Source: Chitinophaga pinensis
GTDB taxonomy: Bacteria > Bacteroidota > Bacteroidia > UBA4408
DNA: 64,000 nt
Assembly: GCA_945861665.1 (NCBI GenBank)
Contig: CAMAVS010000005.1
Location: 124,001 to 188,000, forward strand
Reading direction: 5' to 3'
The notes under the pieces were generated by a model, which saw nothing but the letters and a program-made list of their open reading frames with translations, searched no databases and had not been told where the DNA came from. How positions within the stretch are numbered: position 1 is the first letter of the stretch; the number at the start of each line of letters is the position of its first letter. Both the position numbers and the translations under genes were made by a program. This document shows, one piece after another, positions 35,654 through 44,941 of this stretch.

Positions 35654-36151
35654 ATGAATTCAATTAGCCTGAGTATAGACGAAATACGAAACTTGTTGAG
35701 CCAAATTCCAGACCCTGAAATTCCCGTTATTACCATTGCTGATTTGGGAATACTACGCGAAATTTCTATACAAGACAATACCTGTATCATATCTATAACC
35801 CCTACTTATTCTGGGTGCCCTGCGATGAAAATGATTGAAGATGAAATCATAAAAAAATTCCGAGAAAATGGCGTTGAAAATGTTAAAATAAATATGGTTT
35901 ATCATCCTGCTTGGACTACCGACTGGATTAACGATGAAGCAAAAGAAAAATTACGTATTTATGGAATTGCTCCACCAGAAAAAAGCACAGTAAATAAAAG
36001 TAGTTTAATGAGCGAAACAAAAGAAATTGCCTGCCCACAATGCCGCTCAAAAAACACCGAAATGATAAGTCAATTTGGTTCAACAGCTTGCAAAGCACTA
36101 TACCGTTGCAAGGATTGCAAGGAGGCCTTTGATTACTTTAAGTGCATTTAG
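35654..36151 (+). CDS. paaD: PaaD, Fe-S maturation factor of the phenylacetyl-CoA epoxidase
   Basis: The N-terminal MIP18/DUF59 domain (IPDPEIPVITIADLGILREI, TYSGCPAMKMIEDEI) is joined to a zinc-finger-like tail with two CxxC pairs (CPQCRSKN and CKDCKEAFDYFKC), the PaaD architecture. PaaD is thought to help build the Fe-S centre of the reductase PaaE. No paaE gene lies beside it. The 165 residues are complete. Confidence 0.92.
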   Translation: MNSISLSIDEIRNLLSQIPDPEIPVITIADLGILREISIQDNTCIISITPTYSGCPAMKMIEDEIIKKFRENGVENVKINMVYHPAWTTDWINDEAKEKLRIYGIAPPEKSTVNKSSLMSETKEIACPQCRSKNTEMISQFGSTACKALYRCKDCKEAFDYFKCI

Positions 36152-36251
36152 CTCCTTATTTACTTACTATATTCACAATCCATAGTTCTAAACTTTATTA
36201 AACAATATACTATCCTATACATCTGCGCGTTATTTTTGTAGCAATAAACTT

Positions 36252-38966
36252 ATGCAGATAAAAAAGTATTTTAAAGTATTTTTCATATCAACACTATCCT
36301 TGTTACTTTTATTAGTAACAATAGCTATCGTCATTACTTCATTTTACGAAACAGAGGTTATTCAATATATAAAAACACAGCTAAACAAACAACTGCAAAG
36401 TGAAATAAGTATTAAAGAGGTAAACTTATCTCTGTTTAAAAAATTCCCATACGCTACATTGGAATTTACGGATGTGAGTGCAAAATCTGTTGCAATTAAA
36501 GGCAATGAAAAAACACCAAAAGAGTGGAAAAAACCACTAATAAAAGCACACAAAGTGTATTTACAGTTCAACATTTTAAACATTATCAATAAAAAATACA
36601 TTATTAAAAAAATTGGTATTGAACAAGGCGAAAGCAATTTTGTAATTTCCGAATTAGGTAGTAAAAATTTTCACTTTTGGAGAAATAACAAAGGAGGAAA
36701 CAGTGATGATTTTAAAATTCAATTGACGAATATTTCACTAAACAATATGCAAATTGTATATAGCGACCTTTCTTCCGATATCAAAGTAGATGTGATGGCA
36801 CAACGATTAATAGCGGCTGGAAACTTTTCGGATAAAGAATATGAGCTCGCCTTGAATGGAGATCTGTATATTACAAATATCAATAATGGTAAAACCTCCT
36901 ATGTAAAGGAGAAGAAAATAAACAGTGATGTATTGCTGCAGGTAACGAATAATAAAAAATTCAAATTTTTGAAAAGCAATGTTCAGGTTGCGGATTTAAA
37001 TATTGCATTAACCGGTACCATTGAAAATATAGACTCAACTTCAACATCACTTGATATCGCAATAAAAGGAGATGATATGAACATCCAATCAGTACTATCA
37101 TTACTCCCAAATGAATACAAAAAGTATAGCGAAAGTTATAAGAGTGCAGGTAATTTCACAGCTGAAGCAAAGATAAAAGGAAATGTAAATAAAACAGAAT
37201 TCCCTACAATGAATGCTATTTTTCAAATTCAAAACGGAAAAGTAACGGAAAAAGAATCGGGGATTTCTTTAAACGAAGTAAACTTAAATGGAATATTTGA
37301 TAATGGTGACAGTCACTCTTTAAAATCGAGTAGTATAAAATTGAAAACATTTTCGGCAAATTTAAAAGGAGGTAAATTAAACGGAAATCTGTTTGTTCGA
37401 AATTTTATTAATCCCACCATCGAGTTGGAAATTAAAACGAATTTTGCACTTGCCGAATTAAAATATTTTGTAAAAATTGACACCTTGCAAAATCTTAAAG
37501 GAAGCGCAGAAGCAACAATTAATTTTAGGGGAAATTTTAATGCAAACAACGGTTTTACAAGCGAAGATTATAGAAAAGCCCAAACCAGCGGAGCCGTTAT
37601 TCTTCACGATGTGAACTTTGTCTTTAAAAATTCCCCGCACGAATTCAAAAACGTTAATGGCAGTTTATTAATTAACAACAACGATATAGCCATCAATAAT
37701 TTACAAGGTAAAATTCTTGACAGCGATTTTGAACTAAATGGGTTTTTAAGGAATGTTCTCTCCTACTTATTGGTTGATGGAGAAAGACTCTCAATTGACG
37801 CTACCTTAAAATCTAAAAAAATTAACCTTACACAACTGCTTGCTAGCAATGGGAAATCAAATGACACTTCATTTGTATTTAAACTTTCAGAAAAAGTAGA
37901 TTTTAACCTTAACAGCAACATTGAACAGCTAGAATTTAAAAAATTTGAAGCCACTAATATTACTGGAATAATGATTTTAAAAAATCAAAAACTGGCATTT
38001 AATCCAATTCACTTTTCAACAATGAATGGAGATGTTGATGCAAAAGGGATAATAGATGCTACAAAAGAACGAACATTTGATGTTATTTGTGATGCTACTT
38101 TAAGGCATATAAATATTACCCAATTATTTTATCAATTTGAAAATTTCGGACAACACACCCTGACTGATAAAAATGTAAAAGGCTATTTAACGTCTTCAAT
38201 ACAATTTAGTTCGCAATGGAAGAACACTTTACAAGTTGATGAAAGTAAAACAAAGGCAAAAGCCGATATTAGTGTCGACAATGGAGAATTAAAGGATTTT
38301 GAACCAATGCTAAACCTATCGCGGTATATAGCTGTGGAAGAGCTGAAAAGCATTGGGTTTTCAACCCTAAAAAATCAAATTGAGATAAAAAACAGGGTCA
38401 TTACTATTCCTAAAATGGAAATTAAATCGAGTGCTCTTGACGTATATTGTTTTGGCAATCATACATTCGACAACGTTGTGGACTATCATTTTAAATTATC
38501 TCTAAACGATTTACTGGCAAAAAAAGTCAAGCAATCAAAAAAAGAAAATGAAGAATTTGGTATAATAGAAGAAGATGGACTTGGCCGTATCAACCTATTT
38601 ATAAGAATGAAGGGGGCAATGGAAGACCCTACTATCATTTATGACAAGGCCGGTTTAAAGCAAAATATCAAAGAAAACGTAATCGAAGAAAAACAAAATA
38701 TCAAATCGATTTTACACGATGAATTCGGTTGGTTTAAAAAGGATACGGCACTTGTACGTAAAAAGAAGAAAGAAAATGGTAAATTTGAAATAGAATTGGA
38801 AAATGACAGTCCAAAACAGAACAAAGAAGATAAGACGAAAGAAAAAGAATTACCGAAAGTAAAAGCAAAAGATAAAGAGCTGGATGACAGTAAAAAGATT
38901 CCGCTATTAAAAAAAGGGAAAGAAAAGAAGAAAGAAAAAGAAGAAACAACTGACGATTTTAATTGA
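36252..38966 (+). CDS. AsmA-family membrane-anchored protein
   Basis: This 904-residue protein has one N-terminal membrane helix (about 9-32) followed by long beta-rich AsmA-like sequence (KQLQSEISIKEVNLSLFKKF, FPYATLEFTDVSA; C-terminal AsmA region about 480-770). The last 100 residues are highly charged Lys/Glu tail. AsmA-like proteins span the periplasm and are implicated in lipid transport and outer-membrane homeostasis. The following kinase gene begins 11 bases later. Confidence 0.85.
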   Translation: MQIKKYFKVFFISTLSLLLLLVTIAIVITSFYETEVIQYIKTQLNKQLQSEISIKEVNLSLFKKFPYATLEFTDVSAKSVAIKGNEKTPKEWKKPLIKAHKVYLQFNILNIINKKYIIKKIGIEQGESNFVISELGSKNFHFWRNNKGGNSDDFKIQLTNISLNNMQIVYSDLSSDIKVDVMAQRLIAAGNFSDKEYELALNGDLYITNINNGKTSYVKEKKINSDVLLQVTNNKKFKFLKSNVQVADLNIALTGTIENIDSTSTSLDIAIKGDDMNIQSVLSLLPNEYKKYSESYKSAGNFTAEAKIKGNVNKTEFPTMNAIFQIQNGKVTEKESGISLNEVNLNGIFDNGDSHSLKSSSIKLKTFSANLKGGKLNGNLFVRNFINPTIELEIKTNFALAELKYFVKIDTLQNLKGSAEATINFRGNFNANNGFTSEDYRKAQTSGAVILHDVNFVFKNSPHEFKNVNGSLLINNNDIAINNLQGKILDSDFELNGFLRNVLSYLLVDGERLSIDATLKSKKINLTQLLASNGKSNDTSFVFKLSEKVDFNLNSNIEQLEFKKFEATNITGIMILKNQKLAFNPIHFSTMNGDVDAKGIIDATKERTFDVICDATLRHINITQLFYQFENFGQHTLTDKNVKGYLTSSIQFSSQWKNTLQVDESKTKAKADISVDNGELKDFEPMLNLSRYIAVEELKSIGFSTLKNQIEIKNRVITIPKMEIKSSALDVYCFGNHTFDNVVDYHFKLSLNDLLAKKVKQSKKENEEFGIIEEDGLGRINLFIRMKGAMEDPTIIYDKAGLKQNIKENVIEEKQNIKSILHDEFGWFKKDTALVRKKKKENGKFEIELENDSPKQNKEDKTKEKELPKVKAKDKELDDSKKIPLLKKGKEKKKEKEETTDDFN

Positions 38967-38976
38967 ACGAGAATAG

Positions 38977-40500
38977 GTGAGCATATACGCTAAAAAACAG
39001 AGCTGGAAAATAGTCCTTTTTATTGCTGCTATATTCATAGTAGGTGTGTCGCTATGGTATACCAACTTATTGGTCAAAAAAATTGCCCGTGAGGAAAGAA
39101 ACAAAGTAAAACTTTGGGCAGATGCCATACAAAAAAAGGCAAATCTTGTAACCTATACCAATGAACTGTTTAACAAAATAAAAGCAGAAGAAAGAAAACG
39201 CATTGAGATATGGGCAAATGCCACCAAAATGCTATCTGTAACAGAAACAAATGCAGACTTAAATTTTTATTTGGATGTAGTAAAAAGCAATAACACTATC
39301 CCCGTTATATTGTTAGACGATAGGGGAGAAATTACAAGCTGGCTTAACTTTGATTCCGTTAAAACGAGTCGAAAAGACTCCCTAACTGAATATGAAAAAG
39401 AATATTTGCAACAACAGTTATCAACTATGCAGTTCCATCAAAATGTTATAGAGATTGATGTATTGGTAACTAAGAAAAATTATTTATACTATACCGATTC
39501 CAAATTATTTAGTCAGATTAAAAATGTGTTAGACGATTTAATTCGCTCATTTATTTCGGAAGTAGTAATTAATTCTGCTGCTGCACCAGTTATATTTACA
39601 AACAGTAAAAAAGACAGCATACTTGCATCCGGAAGTATTGACACTAACCTGCTAAAAACAGAAAAAAGTGTTACTTCATTGATTAGTGAAATGAGTATCC
39701 AAAATACGCCCATAGAAGTTGAACTTGCGAAAGGAGATAAGCATTTTATTTTTTATAAGGATTCCTATTTGCTAACACAATTAACGTATTATCCTTTTAT
39801 ACAATTTGGCATTATAGGGGTTTTTTTACTGATTGCATATACCTTATTCAGCACTGCACGAAAAGCAGAACAAAATCAAGTTTGGGTTGGCATGGCAAAA
39901 GAAACGGCACATCAGCTAGGCACCCCACTTTCATCACTTTTAGCCTGGCTCGAATTGTATAAAGAAAGAGGCAAAGGAAACGAAATTGCTGAAATTGAAA
40001 AGGACATCATGCGATTGGAAACAATTACTGAACGTTTTTCAAAAATTGGTTCACAGCCTATATTAATAAAAGATAATATCAACGCTGTTCTTTTCGATAG
40101 TGTCAATTATATGCGCTCACGAACATCCAGCAAAGTGGAATTCACTATTAATTCTAAAAGCGATATAATGGTACCACTAAATGTACCCTTATTTGAGTGG
40201 GCAATAGAAAATTTAGTTCGAAATGCCGTGGATGCAATGACAGGAGTTGGAGCTATTACAATTGATGTAAGCGACCAAACACAATTTGTTTATATTGATA
40301 TAAACGATACCGGAAAAGGCATTAGCAAATCGAGATTTAAAACAATTTTTGAACCCGGCTTTACTACTAAAAAACGCGGTTGGGGATTAGGACTTTCGCT
40401 CACAAAACGTATCATTGAAAACTACCATTCGGGAAAAATATTTGTTAAGAATTCTGAGATTGATAAAGGGGCAACATTTAGAATTGTGCTAAATAAATAA
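38977..40500 (+). CDS. Sensor histidine kinase, orphan
   Basis: Two membrane helices (about residues 8-30 and 268-292) enclose a periplasmic sensor region. The H box is AKETAHQLGTPLSSLLAW, then the N box ENLVRNAVDAM, G1 DTGKGISKS and G2 GWGLGLSLTKRII form the ATPase. No response regulator is adjacent. It starts at GTG 11 bases after the AsmA-like gene and its stop overlaps the hemW ATG by one base, so the three are likely co-transcribed. The signal sensed is unknown. Confidence 0.92.
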   Translation: MSIYAKKQSWKIVLFIAAIFIVGVSLWYTNLLVKKIAREERNKVKLWADAIQKKANLVTYTNELFNKIKAEERKRIEIWANATKMLSVTETNADLNFYLDVVKSNNTIPVILLDDRGEITSWLNFDSVKTSRKDSLTEYEKEYLQQQLSTMQFHQNVIEIDVLVTKKNYLYYTDSKLFSQIKNVLDDLIRSFISEVVINSAAAPVIFTNSKKDSILASGSIDTNLLKTEKSVTSLISEMSIQNTPIEVELAKGDKHFIFYKDSYLLTQLTYYPFIQFGIIGVFLLIAYTLFSTARKAEQNQVWVGMAKETAHQLGTPLSSLLAWLELYKERGKGNEIAEIEKDIMRLETITERFSKIGSQPILIKDNINAVLFDSVNYMRSRTSSKVEFTINSKSDIMVPLNVPLFEWAIENLVRNAVDAMTGVGAITIDVSDQTQFVYIDINDTGKGISKSRFKTIFEPGFTTKKRGWGLGLSLTKRIIENYHSGKIFVKNSEIDKGATFRIVLNK

Positions 40501-41636
40501 TGCCCGGCATATACATTCATATTCCCTTCTGTAAAAAAGCCTGCCATTATTGCGATTTTCATTTTTCAACTTCACTGCAAAATAAAAAGACCTTTTTAAG
40601 TGCACTAGGGAAAGAAATAGAAATTCAAAAAAAATTCTTTGAAAAAGAAACAGCAACTGTAATCAATACTGTTTACTTTGGGGGAGGAACCCCTTCCCTG
40701 TTAAGCTATGATGAATTAGCTGTCATTTTTGAAAAACTTAATGCGCATTTTACCATTAGCCCTAATGCAGAAATAACATTGGAAGCAAATCCGGATGACT
40801 TAAATTCGGCTAAGCTAAAAGAACTTACTGCTAGCCCAATAAATAGACTAAGCATTGGCATACAAAGTTTTTACGAAGATGATTTAAAATGGATGAACAG
40901 GGCGCATAATGCTGAACAAGCAATTTCATCTGTTAAAGGGGCTCAGGACAAAGGATTAGAAAATATTACCATCGACCTTATTTATGGTATACCAACGCTT
41001 GATAATACCAAATGGAAAAACAATTTACAAAAAGCATTTGAGCTTTCTGTTCCACACATTTCAGCATATTGCTTAACTGTAGAACCGCGAACAGCTTTAG
41101 CAGATATGATAAAAAAGAAAAAAGTGCTAAATATAAATGAACAACAAAGTATTGAGCACTTTACTATTCTAGTAGAAGAAATGAAGCAACACAATTTTGT
41201 ACAGTATGAAATTTCCAATTTTTGCAAAAATAAACGGTATTCAAAACACAACAGCAATTACTGGAAAGGGGAATCTTACTTGGGGTTAGGTCCATCAGCC
41301 CACTCTTTCGATGGAAAAAACAGACAATGGAATGTTTCCAACAATGCACTCTATATTAATTCTCTCACAAACAACAAAATTAATTTTGAGCGCGAAGAGC
41401 TGAGTGAAAAAAAACGCTATAATGAATACATTTTAACTACCCTGCGTACAATGTGGGGAACCTCCTTGAATCACATAAAACAAGTATTTGGCGAAGAATA
41501 TTTACAACATTGCATAAAGGAAGCGCAAATCTATTTCAGCAATTTAGATTTGATGGAACAGGAAAAAAAATTACTTTTAACAGACAAAGGAAAATTGATT
41601 GCTGATAAAATTGCTTCCGATTTATTTGTCATTTAA
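40500..41636 (+). CDS. hemW: Heme chaperone HemW (radical SAM family)
   Basis: The radical SAM motif CKKACHYCDFHFS (CxxxCxxC) is followed by the extra Cys/Phe pattern seen in this family. HNSNYWKGESYLGLGPSAHS near residue 262 is the HemW signature that separates it from true HemN. The protein binds heme and passes it to target enzymes; it is not a coproporphyrinogen oxidase. The 378 residues are complete. Confidence 0.93.
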   Translation: MPGIYIHIPFCKKACHYCDFHFSTSLQNKKTFLSALGKEIEIQKKFFEKETATVINTVYFGGGTPSLLSYDELAVIFEKLNAHFTISPNAEITLEANPDDLNSAKLKELTASPINRLSIGIQSFYEDDLKWMNRAHNAEQAISSVKGAQDKGLENITIDLIYGIPTLDNTKWKNNLQKAFELSVPHISAYCLTVEPRTALADMIKKKKVLNINEQQSIEHFTILVEEMKQHNFVQYEISNFCKNKRYSKHNSNYWKGESYLGLGPSAHSFDGKNRQWNVSNNALYINSLTNNKINFEREELSEKKRYNEYILTTLRTMWGTSLNHIKQVFGEEYLQHCIKEAQIYFSNLDLMEQEKKLLLTDKGKLIADKIASDLFVI

Positions 41637-41645
41637 TATATAAAA

Positions 41646-42398
41646 ATGTTTACAGCCATTAACCATAAAGGGGAAACGTACAAAACCGATTTAGGTAAAC
41701 CAATTGATATTTCCATACCATTGCGTGCTAAGCCCGATAATGTAAATGCTTGGTATGTGCCATCACCCACTATTGAGCCTGTACGTATGAGTGATTGGGT
41801 AGGAGATGTAAATCAAGGCGGTGCTGTAAACTTTAGGAATATTTTTTTTAATCCACATGGAAATGGAACGCATACAGAATGTGTGGGACATATATCAAAA
41901 GAGGATTACAGCATTAATAAATGTTTGAATACATTTATGTTTATAGCAGAACTTCTTACAATACTGCCCGATGAATTAGAAAATGGTGATCGAATAATTA
42001 CAAAAAAGCACATTGAAAATGTATTGGGTGAAAAACGACCAGAAGCCATTGTAATAAGAACATTGAACAACAGTACTGCAAAATTGAGCATGCAATATTC
42101 AAACACCAATCCTCCCTACTTACACCATGAAGCTGCCGCCTATATTGTATCGGTGGGAATAAAACATTTGCTCATTGATTTACCCTCAGTCGACAAAGAA
42201 AAAGACGATGGGAAATTACTTGCACACCGTGCTTTTTGGGAATATCCTACGAATACACAATCCGATAGAACAATTACCGAACTAATATATGTACCGAATA
42301 CTATTTATGATGGAGCGTATTTATTAAATTTACAAATAGCAAGTTTTGAAAACGATGCTAGTCCGAGTAAGCCGGTTTTGTATCAATTAGTTAGTTAG
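41646..42398 (+). CDS. Cyclase-family metal-dependent hydrolase
   Basis: This 250-residue protein is of the cyclase/kynurenine formamidase-like family. The metal-binding motif is HGNGTHTECVGH, with the following HHEAAAYI and IDLPSVDKE segments. Such enzymes hydrolyse N-formylkynurenine or related amides and lactones; the substrate here is not assignable. Its 3' end overlaps the convergent DUF2480 gene by 12 bases. Confidence 0.85.
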   Translation: MFTAINHKGETYKTDLGKPIDISIPLRAKPDNVNAWYVPSPTIEPVRMSDWVGDVNQGGAVNFRNIFFNPHGNGTHTECVGHISKEDYSINKCLNTFMFIAELLTILPDELENGDRIITKKHIENVLGEKRPEAIVIRTLNNSTAKLSMQYSNTNPPYLHHEAAAYIVSVGIKHLLIDLPSVDKEKDDGKLLAHRAFWEYPTNTQSDRTITELIYVPNTIYDGAYLLNLQIASFENDASPSKPVLYQLVS

Positions 42399-42896
42399 TT
42401 TTTGCTTATAAATTGGCACCGTAGAGCAAGGCTCCCCATACATAATACTTTTTGCCACTGGACGCAACAAGCGAGTAATTTCAACGTATGCACTTTCCGG
42501 AACTGGTAAATTGCTGCAGCCTTTTATAACGATTCGTTGATCGCGAAATTTTTCAATGTCAATTTTTGATAAGGATTCATTGAATAAAACTGTTTCCAAC
42601 ACCTCCAAATTTCCAAACACTATTCTTTTTGCAGAAGGCTCAATTGCTGTTGCCAATAACATATATGCCCAGGTTGGAACAATGGCATCGGCAGTACAAA
42701 CCAATGCTACTATTTTATCTTTATAACTGCCCCAATTTTCGTTTTTAACAAATTCTCTAAATTCTTTTTCACGCAAAATCAATCCCTGAAACAATTGTTC
42801 CTTTATGTCAAATACAACCCTATCTCCTTTTATATAGAGGTCCTCGAGGTTAAACTCTACTAGTCCGCTTTGTGCTACTTTATTTACTATATCCAT
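42387..42896 (-). CDS. DUF2480 family protein
   Basis: MDIVNKVAQSGLVEFNLEDL and VFDIKEQLFQGLILREKEFR match DUF2480, a Bacteroidota-restricted family often found with suf genes; its function is unknown. An upstream ATG (42911) is possible, but family proteins begin at this M(D/E)I, so I start at 42896 (169 aa). It is the last gene of the suf operon. Confidence 0.85.
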   Translation of the reverse strand: MDIVNKVAQSGLVEFNLEDLYIKGDRVVFDIKEQLFQGLILREKEFREFVKNENWGSYKDKIVALVCTADAIVPTWAYMLLATAIEPSAKRIVFGNLEVLETVLFNESLSKIDIEKFRDQRIVIKGCSNLPVPESAYVEITRLLRPVAKSIMYGEPCSTVPIYKQKLTN

Positions 42897-42901
42897 ATTA
42901 A

Positions 42902-42935
42902 AAATACTCAATCCTAATATCTCAATACTCTATAC
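42902..42935. repeat. Degenerate heptamer repeat (ACTCAAT-like)
   Basis: Units of the type AATACTC/AATATCTC recur about four times in the gap between the DUF59 and DUF2480 genes. This is another member of the class of short periodic intergenic tracts seen at 7896-7950. Confidence 0.4.
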
Positions 42936-42939
42936 TTCC

Positions 42940-43269
42940 TTACATAAATCCCAACTCTAACTGTGCCACCTCGCTCATCATTTCCTTTTCCCAGGGTGGT
43001 TCAAATGTGAGGTCGATTTTGGCAGATTTAATTCCTTCAATTTCGCCCAATTTTTCTTCTACTTCAGGAGGCAATGTTTCGGCAACCGGACAAGAAGGCG
43101 AAGTGAGTGTCATTTTTACATTCAAGTTATTCTCCTCATCCAAGTTAATCTCATAGATTAGCCCTAACTCCCATATATCAACAGGTATTTCAGGGTCATA
43201 GCATGTTTTTATCATATCTATGACTTTCTGCGTCAACTCCGTATTTTTTGTAATGATTATCGCAGACAT
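42940..43269 (-). CDS. DUF59/MIP18-family Fe-S assembly protein (SufT-like)
   Basis: The 109-residue protein carries CYDPEIPVDIWELGLIYEI and LTSPSCPVAETLP, the core of the MIP18/DUF59 family with its conserved Cys. Members such as SufT act in late Fe-S cluster maturation. It begins two bases after sufE, inside the suf operon. Confidence 0.92.
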   Translation of the reverse strand: MSAIIITKNTELTQKVIDMIKTCYDPEIPVDIWELGLIYEINLDEENNLNVKMTLTSPSCPVAETLPPEVEEKLGEIEGIKSAKIDLTFEPPWEKEMMSEVAQLELGFM

Positions 43270-43271
43270 AT

Positions 43272-43694
43272 TTATGTTTTTGCTTTGTAAGCCAATGAAT
43301 CCATTTTCATTTGTTTTATCATATTCACCAAACCATTTGCACGTGTTGGTGATAAGTGTTCTTTCAATCCTACTTTATCAATAAAATCCAATTGAGCATT
43401 AATAATTTCATCGGGTGTATGATTTGATAACACTCGAATCATCAATGCTACAATTCCTTTGGTAATAATAGCGTCACTGTCACCCGTAAAAATAATTTTT
43501 CCATCTTGTATTTCTGAATGCAACCATACTTTACTCTGACAACCTCTTATTAATTTATCATCCGTTTTATATTTATTATCAATCAAAGGCAAAGACCTTC
43601 CCAAATCAATCAAATGTTCGTATTTCCCTTCCCATTCGTTACCAAACAACTCAAACTCTTCGGTAATTTCTTTTTCCGTTTCTTCTATTGTCAT
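43272..43694 (-). CDS. sufE: SufE-like sulfur acceptor
   Basis: SufE takes persulfide sulfur from SufS and passes it to SufB. The acceptor cysteine is in KLIRGCQSKVWLHS. The 140 residues are typical. The start overlaps the sufS stop by four bases (ATGA), matching its direct partnership with SufS. Confidence 0.94.
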   Translation of the reverse strand: MTIEETEKEITEEFELFGNEWEGKYEHLIDLGRSLPLIDNKYKTDDKLIRGCQSKVWLHSEIQDGKIIFTGDSDAIITKGIVALMIRVLSNHTPDEIINAQLDFIDKVGLKEHLSPTRANGLVNMIKQMKMDSLAYKAKT

Positions 43695-44941
43695 TTCAAC
43701 ATTTTTATTGCTTTTTCAATTCCGGCAATTAGCAAATCAATCTCTTCTTTTGTATTGTAAAATGCAAAGGAAGCACGCACTGTTCCGGGAATACAATAAA
43801 ACTCCATTAGCGGTTGCGTACAATGATGTCCTGTTCGAACTGCAATACCCAACTTGTCTAATATTGTACCTATATCCAATGGATGTATGCCCTCAATAAC
43901 AAATGAAATTACACTTGCTTTTTCTTTGGCATTACCAATTATTTTCAATCCACTTATAGCACTTAATTTTCCTGTGGCATAATGCAACAATTCCTTTTCG
44001 TACTCTTGAATATTTTCTAAGCCAATTGAATTAACATAATCAATTGCAGCAGCAAGTCCAATTCCTCCTGCAATATGTGGAGTACCCGCCTCAAACTTCA
44101 AGGGTAAATCAGCATAAACCGTTTTTTCGAAAGTAACCATTTTAATGGTTCCACCACCTACTTTATAAGGTGGTAATTCGTTCAACCATTTTTCCTTTCC
44201 GTATAAAATACCAACTCCGGTTGGTCCAAATAATTTATGCCCACTGAAACAATAAAAATCAGCATCCAATACTTGCACATCCACCTTTTGGTGAGGAACA
44301 GCTTGTGCTCCATCAATTAAAACAGGAATCCCCTTTTCGTGCGCCAATTCAACAATTTGCTTCACAGGATTTAGTGTACCAAGGGTATTTGAAATATGCG
44401 TAATGGCAACCATTTTTGTTTTGCTGCTCAACAATTTTTTATATTCATCCAGCAGTAATTCTCCTTTTTCACTGATGGGAATAACTTTCAGCACAGCACC
44501 TTTTTCTTCACATACTACTTGCCAAGGTAAAATATTACTGTGGTGCTCCATAGCAGAAATAATAATTTCATCTCCAGCTTGTAGAAATTTTTTACCAAAA
44601 GAAGCAGCAAGCAGGTTAATACTTTCCGTTGTTCCACTTGTAAAAATAATTTCATGAGGGTACTTGGCGTTCAAGTGATTTTGAATAGTTGCACGTGCAT
44701 TCTCGTAAATCACTGTTATTTCTTGACTCAAGGTATGCACTCCGCGATGAATGTTGGCATTTTGATTTCTGTAGTAATTATCTACAGCGTCAATCACCGT
44801 TTGAGGTTTTTGTGCAGTAGCGCCACTATCCAAATAAACTAAGGTTTTGCCATTTACCTTTTTTGAAAGTATAGGGAAGCTTTCTCTTACCGAAACAACA
44901 TCAAACACCCTATCTTTTATGGTCGAATTCATTTTACTCAA
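43691..44941 (-). CDS. sufS: Cysteine desulfurase SufS
   Basis: SufS is a PLP enzyme that releases sulfur from cysteine as a persulfide. The motifs are MEHHSNILPWQ, the PLP lysine in CFSGHKLFGPTGVGILYG, and the catalytic Cys in RTGHHCTQPLM. The 416 residues are normal. It overlaps sufD by eight bases. Confidence 0.96.
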   Translation of the reverse strand: MSKMNSTIKDRVFDVVSVRESFPILSKKVNGKTLVYLDSGATAQKPQTVIDAVDNYYRNQNANIHRGVHTLSQEITVIYENARATIQNHLNAKYPHEIIFTSGTTESINLLAASFGKKFLQAGDEIIISAMEHHSNILPWQVVCEEKGAVLKVIPISEKGELLLDEYKKLLSSKTKMVAITHISNTLGTLNPVKQIVELAHEKGIPVLIDGAQAVPHQKVDVQVLDADFYCFSGHKLFGPTGVGILYGKEKWLNELPPYKVGGGTIKMVTFEKTVYADLPLKFEAGTPHIAGGIGLAAAIDYVNSIGLENIQEYEKELLHYATGKLSAISGLKIIGNAKEKASVISFVIEGIHPLDIGTILDKLGIAVRTGHHCTQPLMEFYCIPGTVRASFAFYNTKEEIDLLIAGIEKAIKMLK

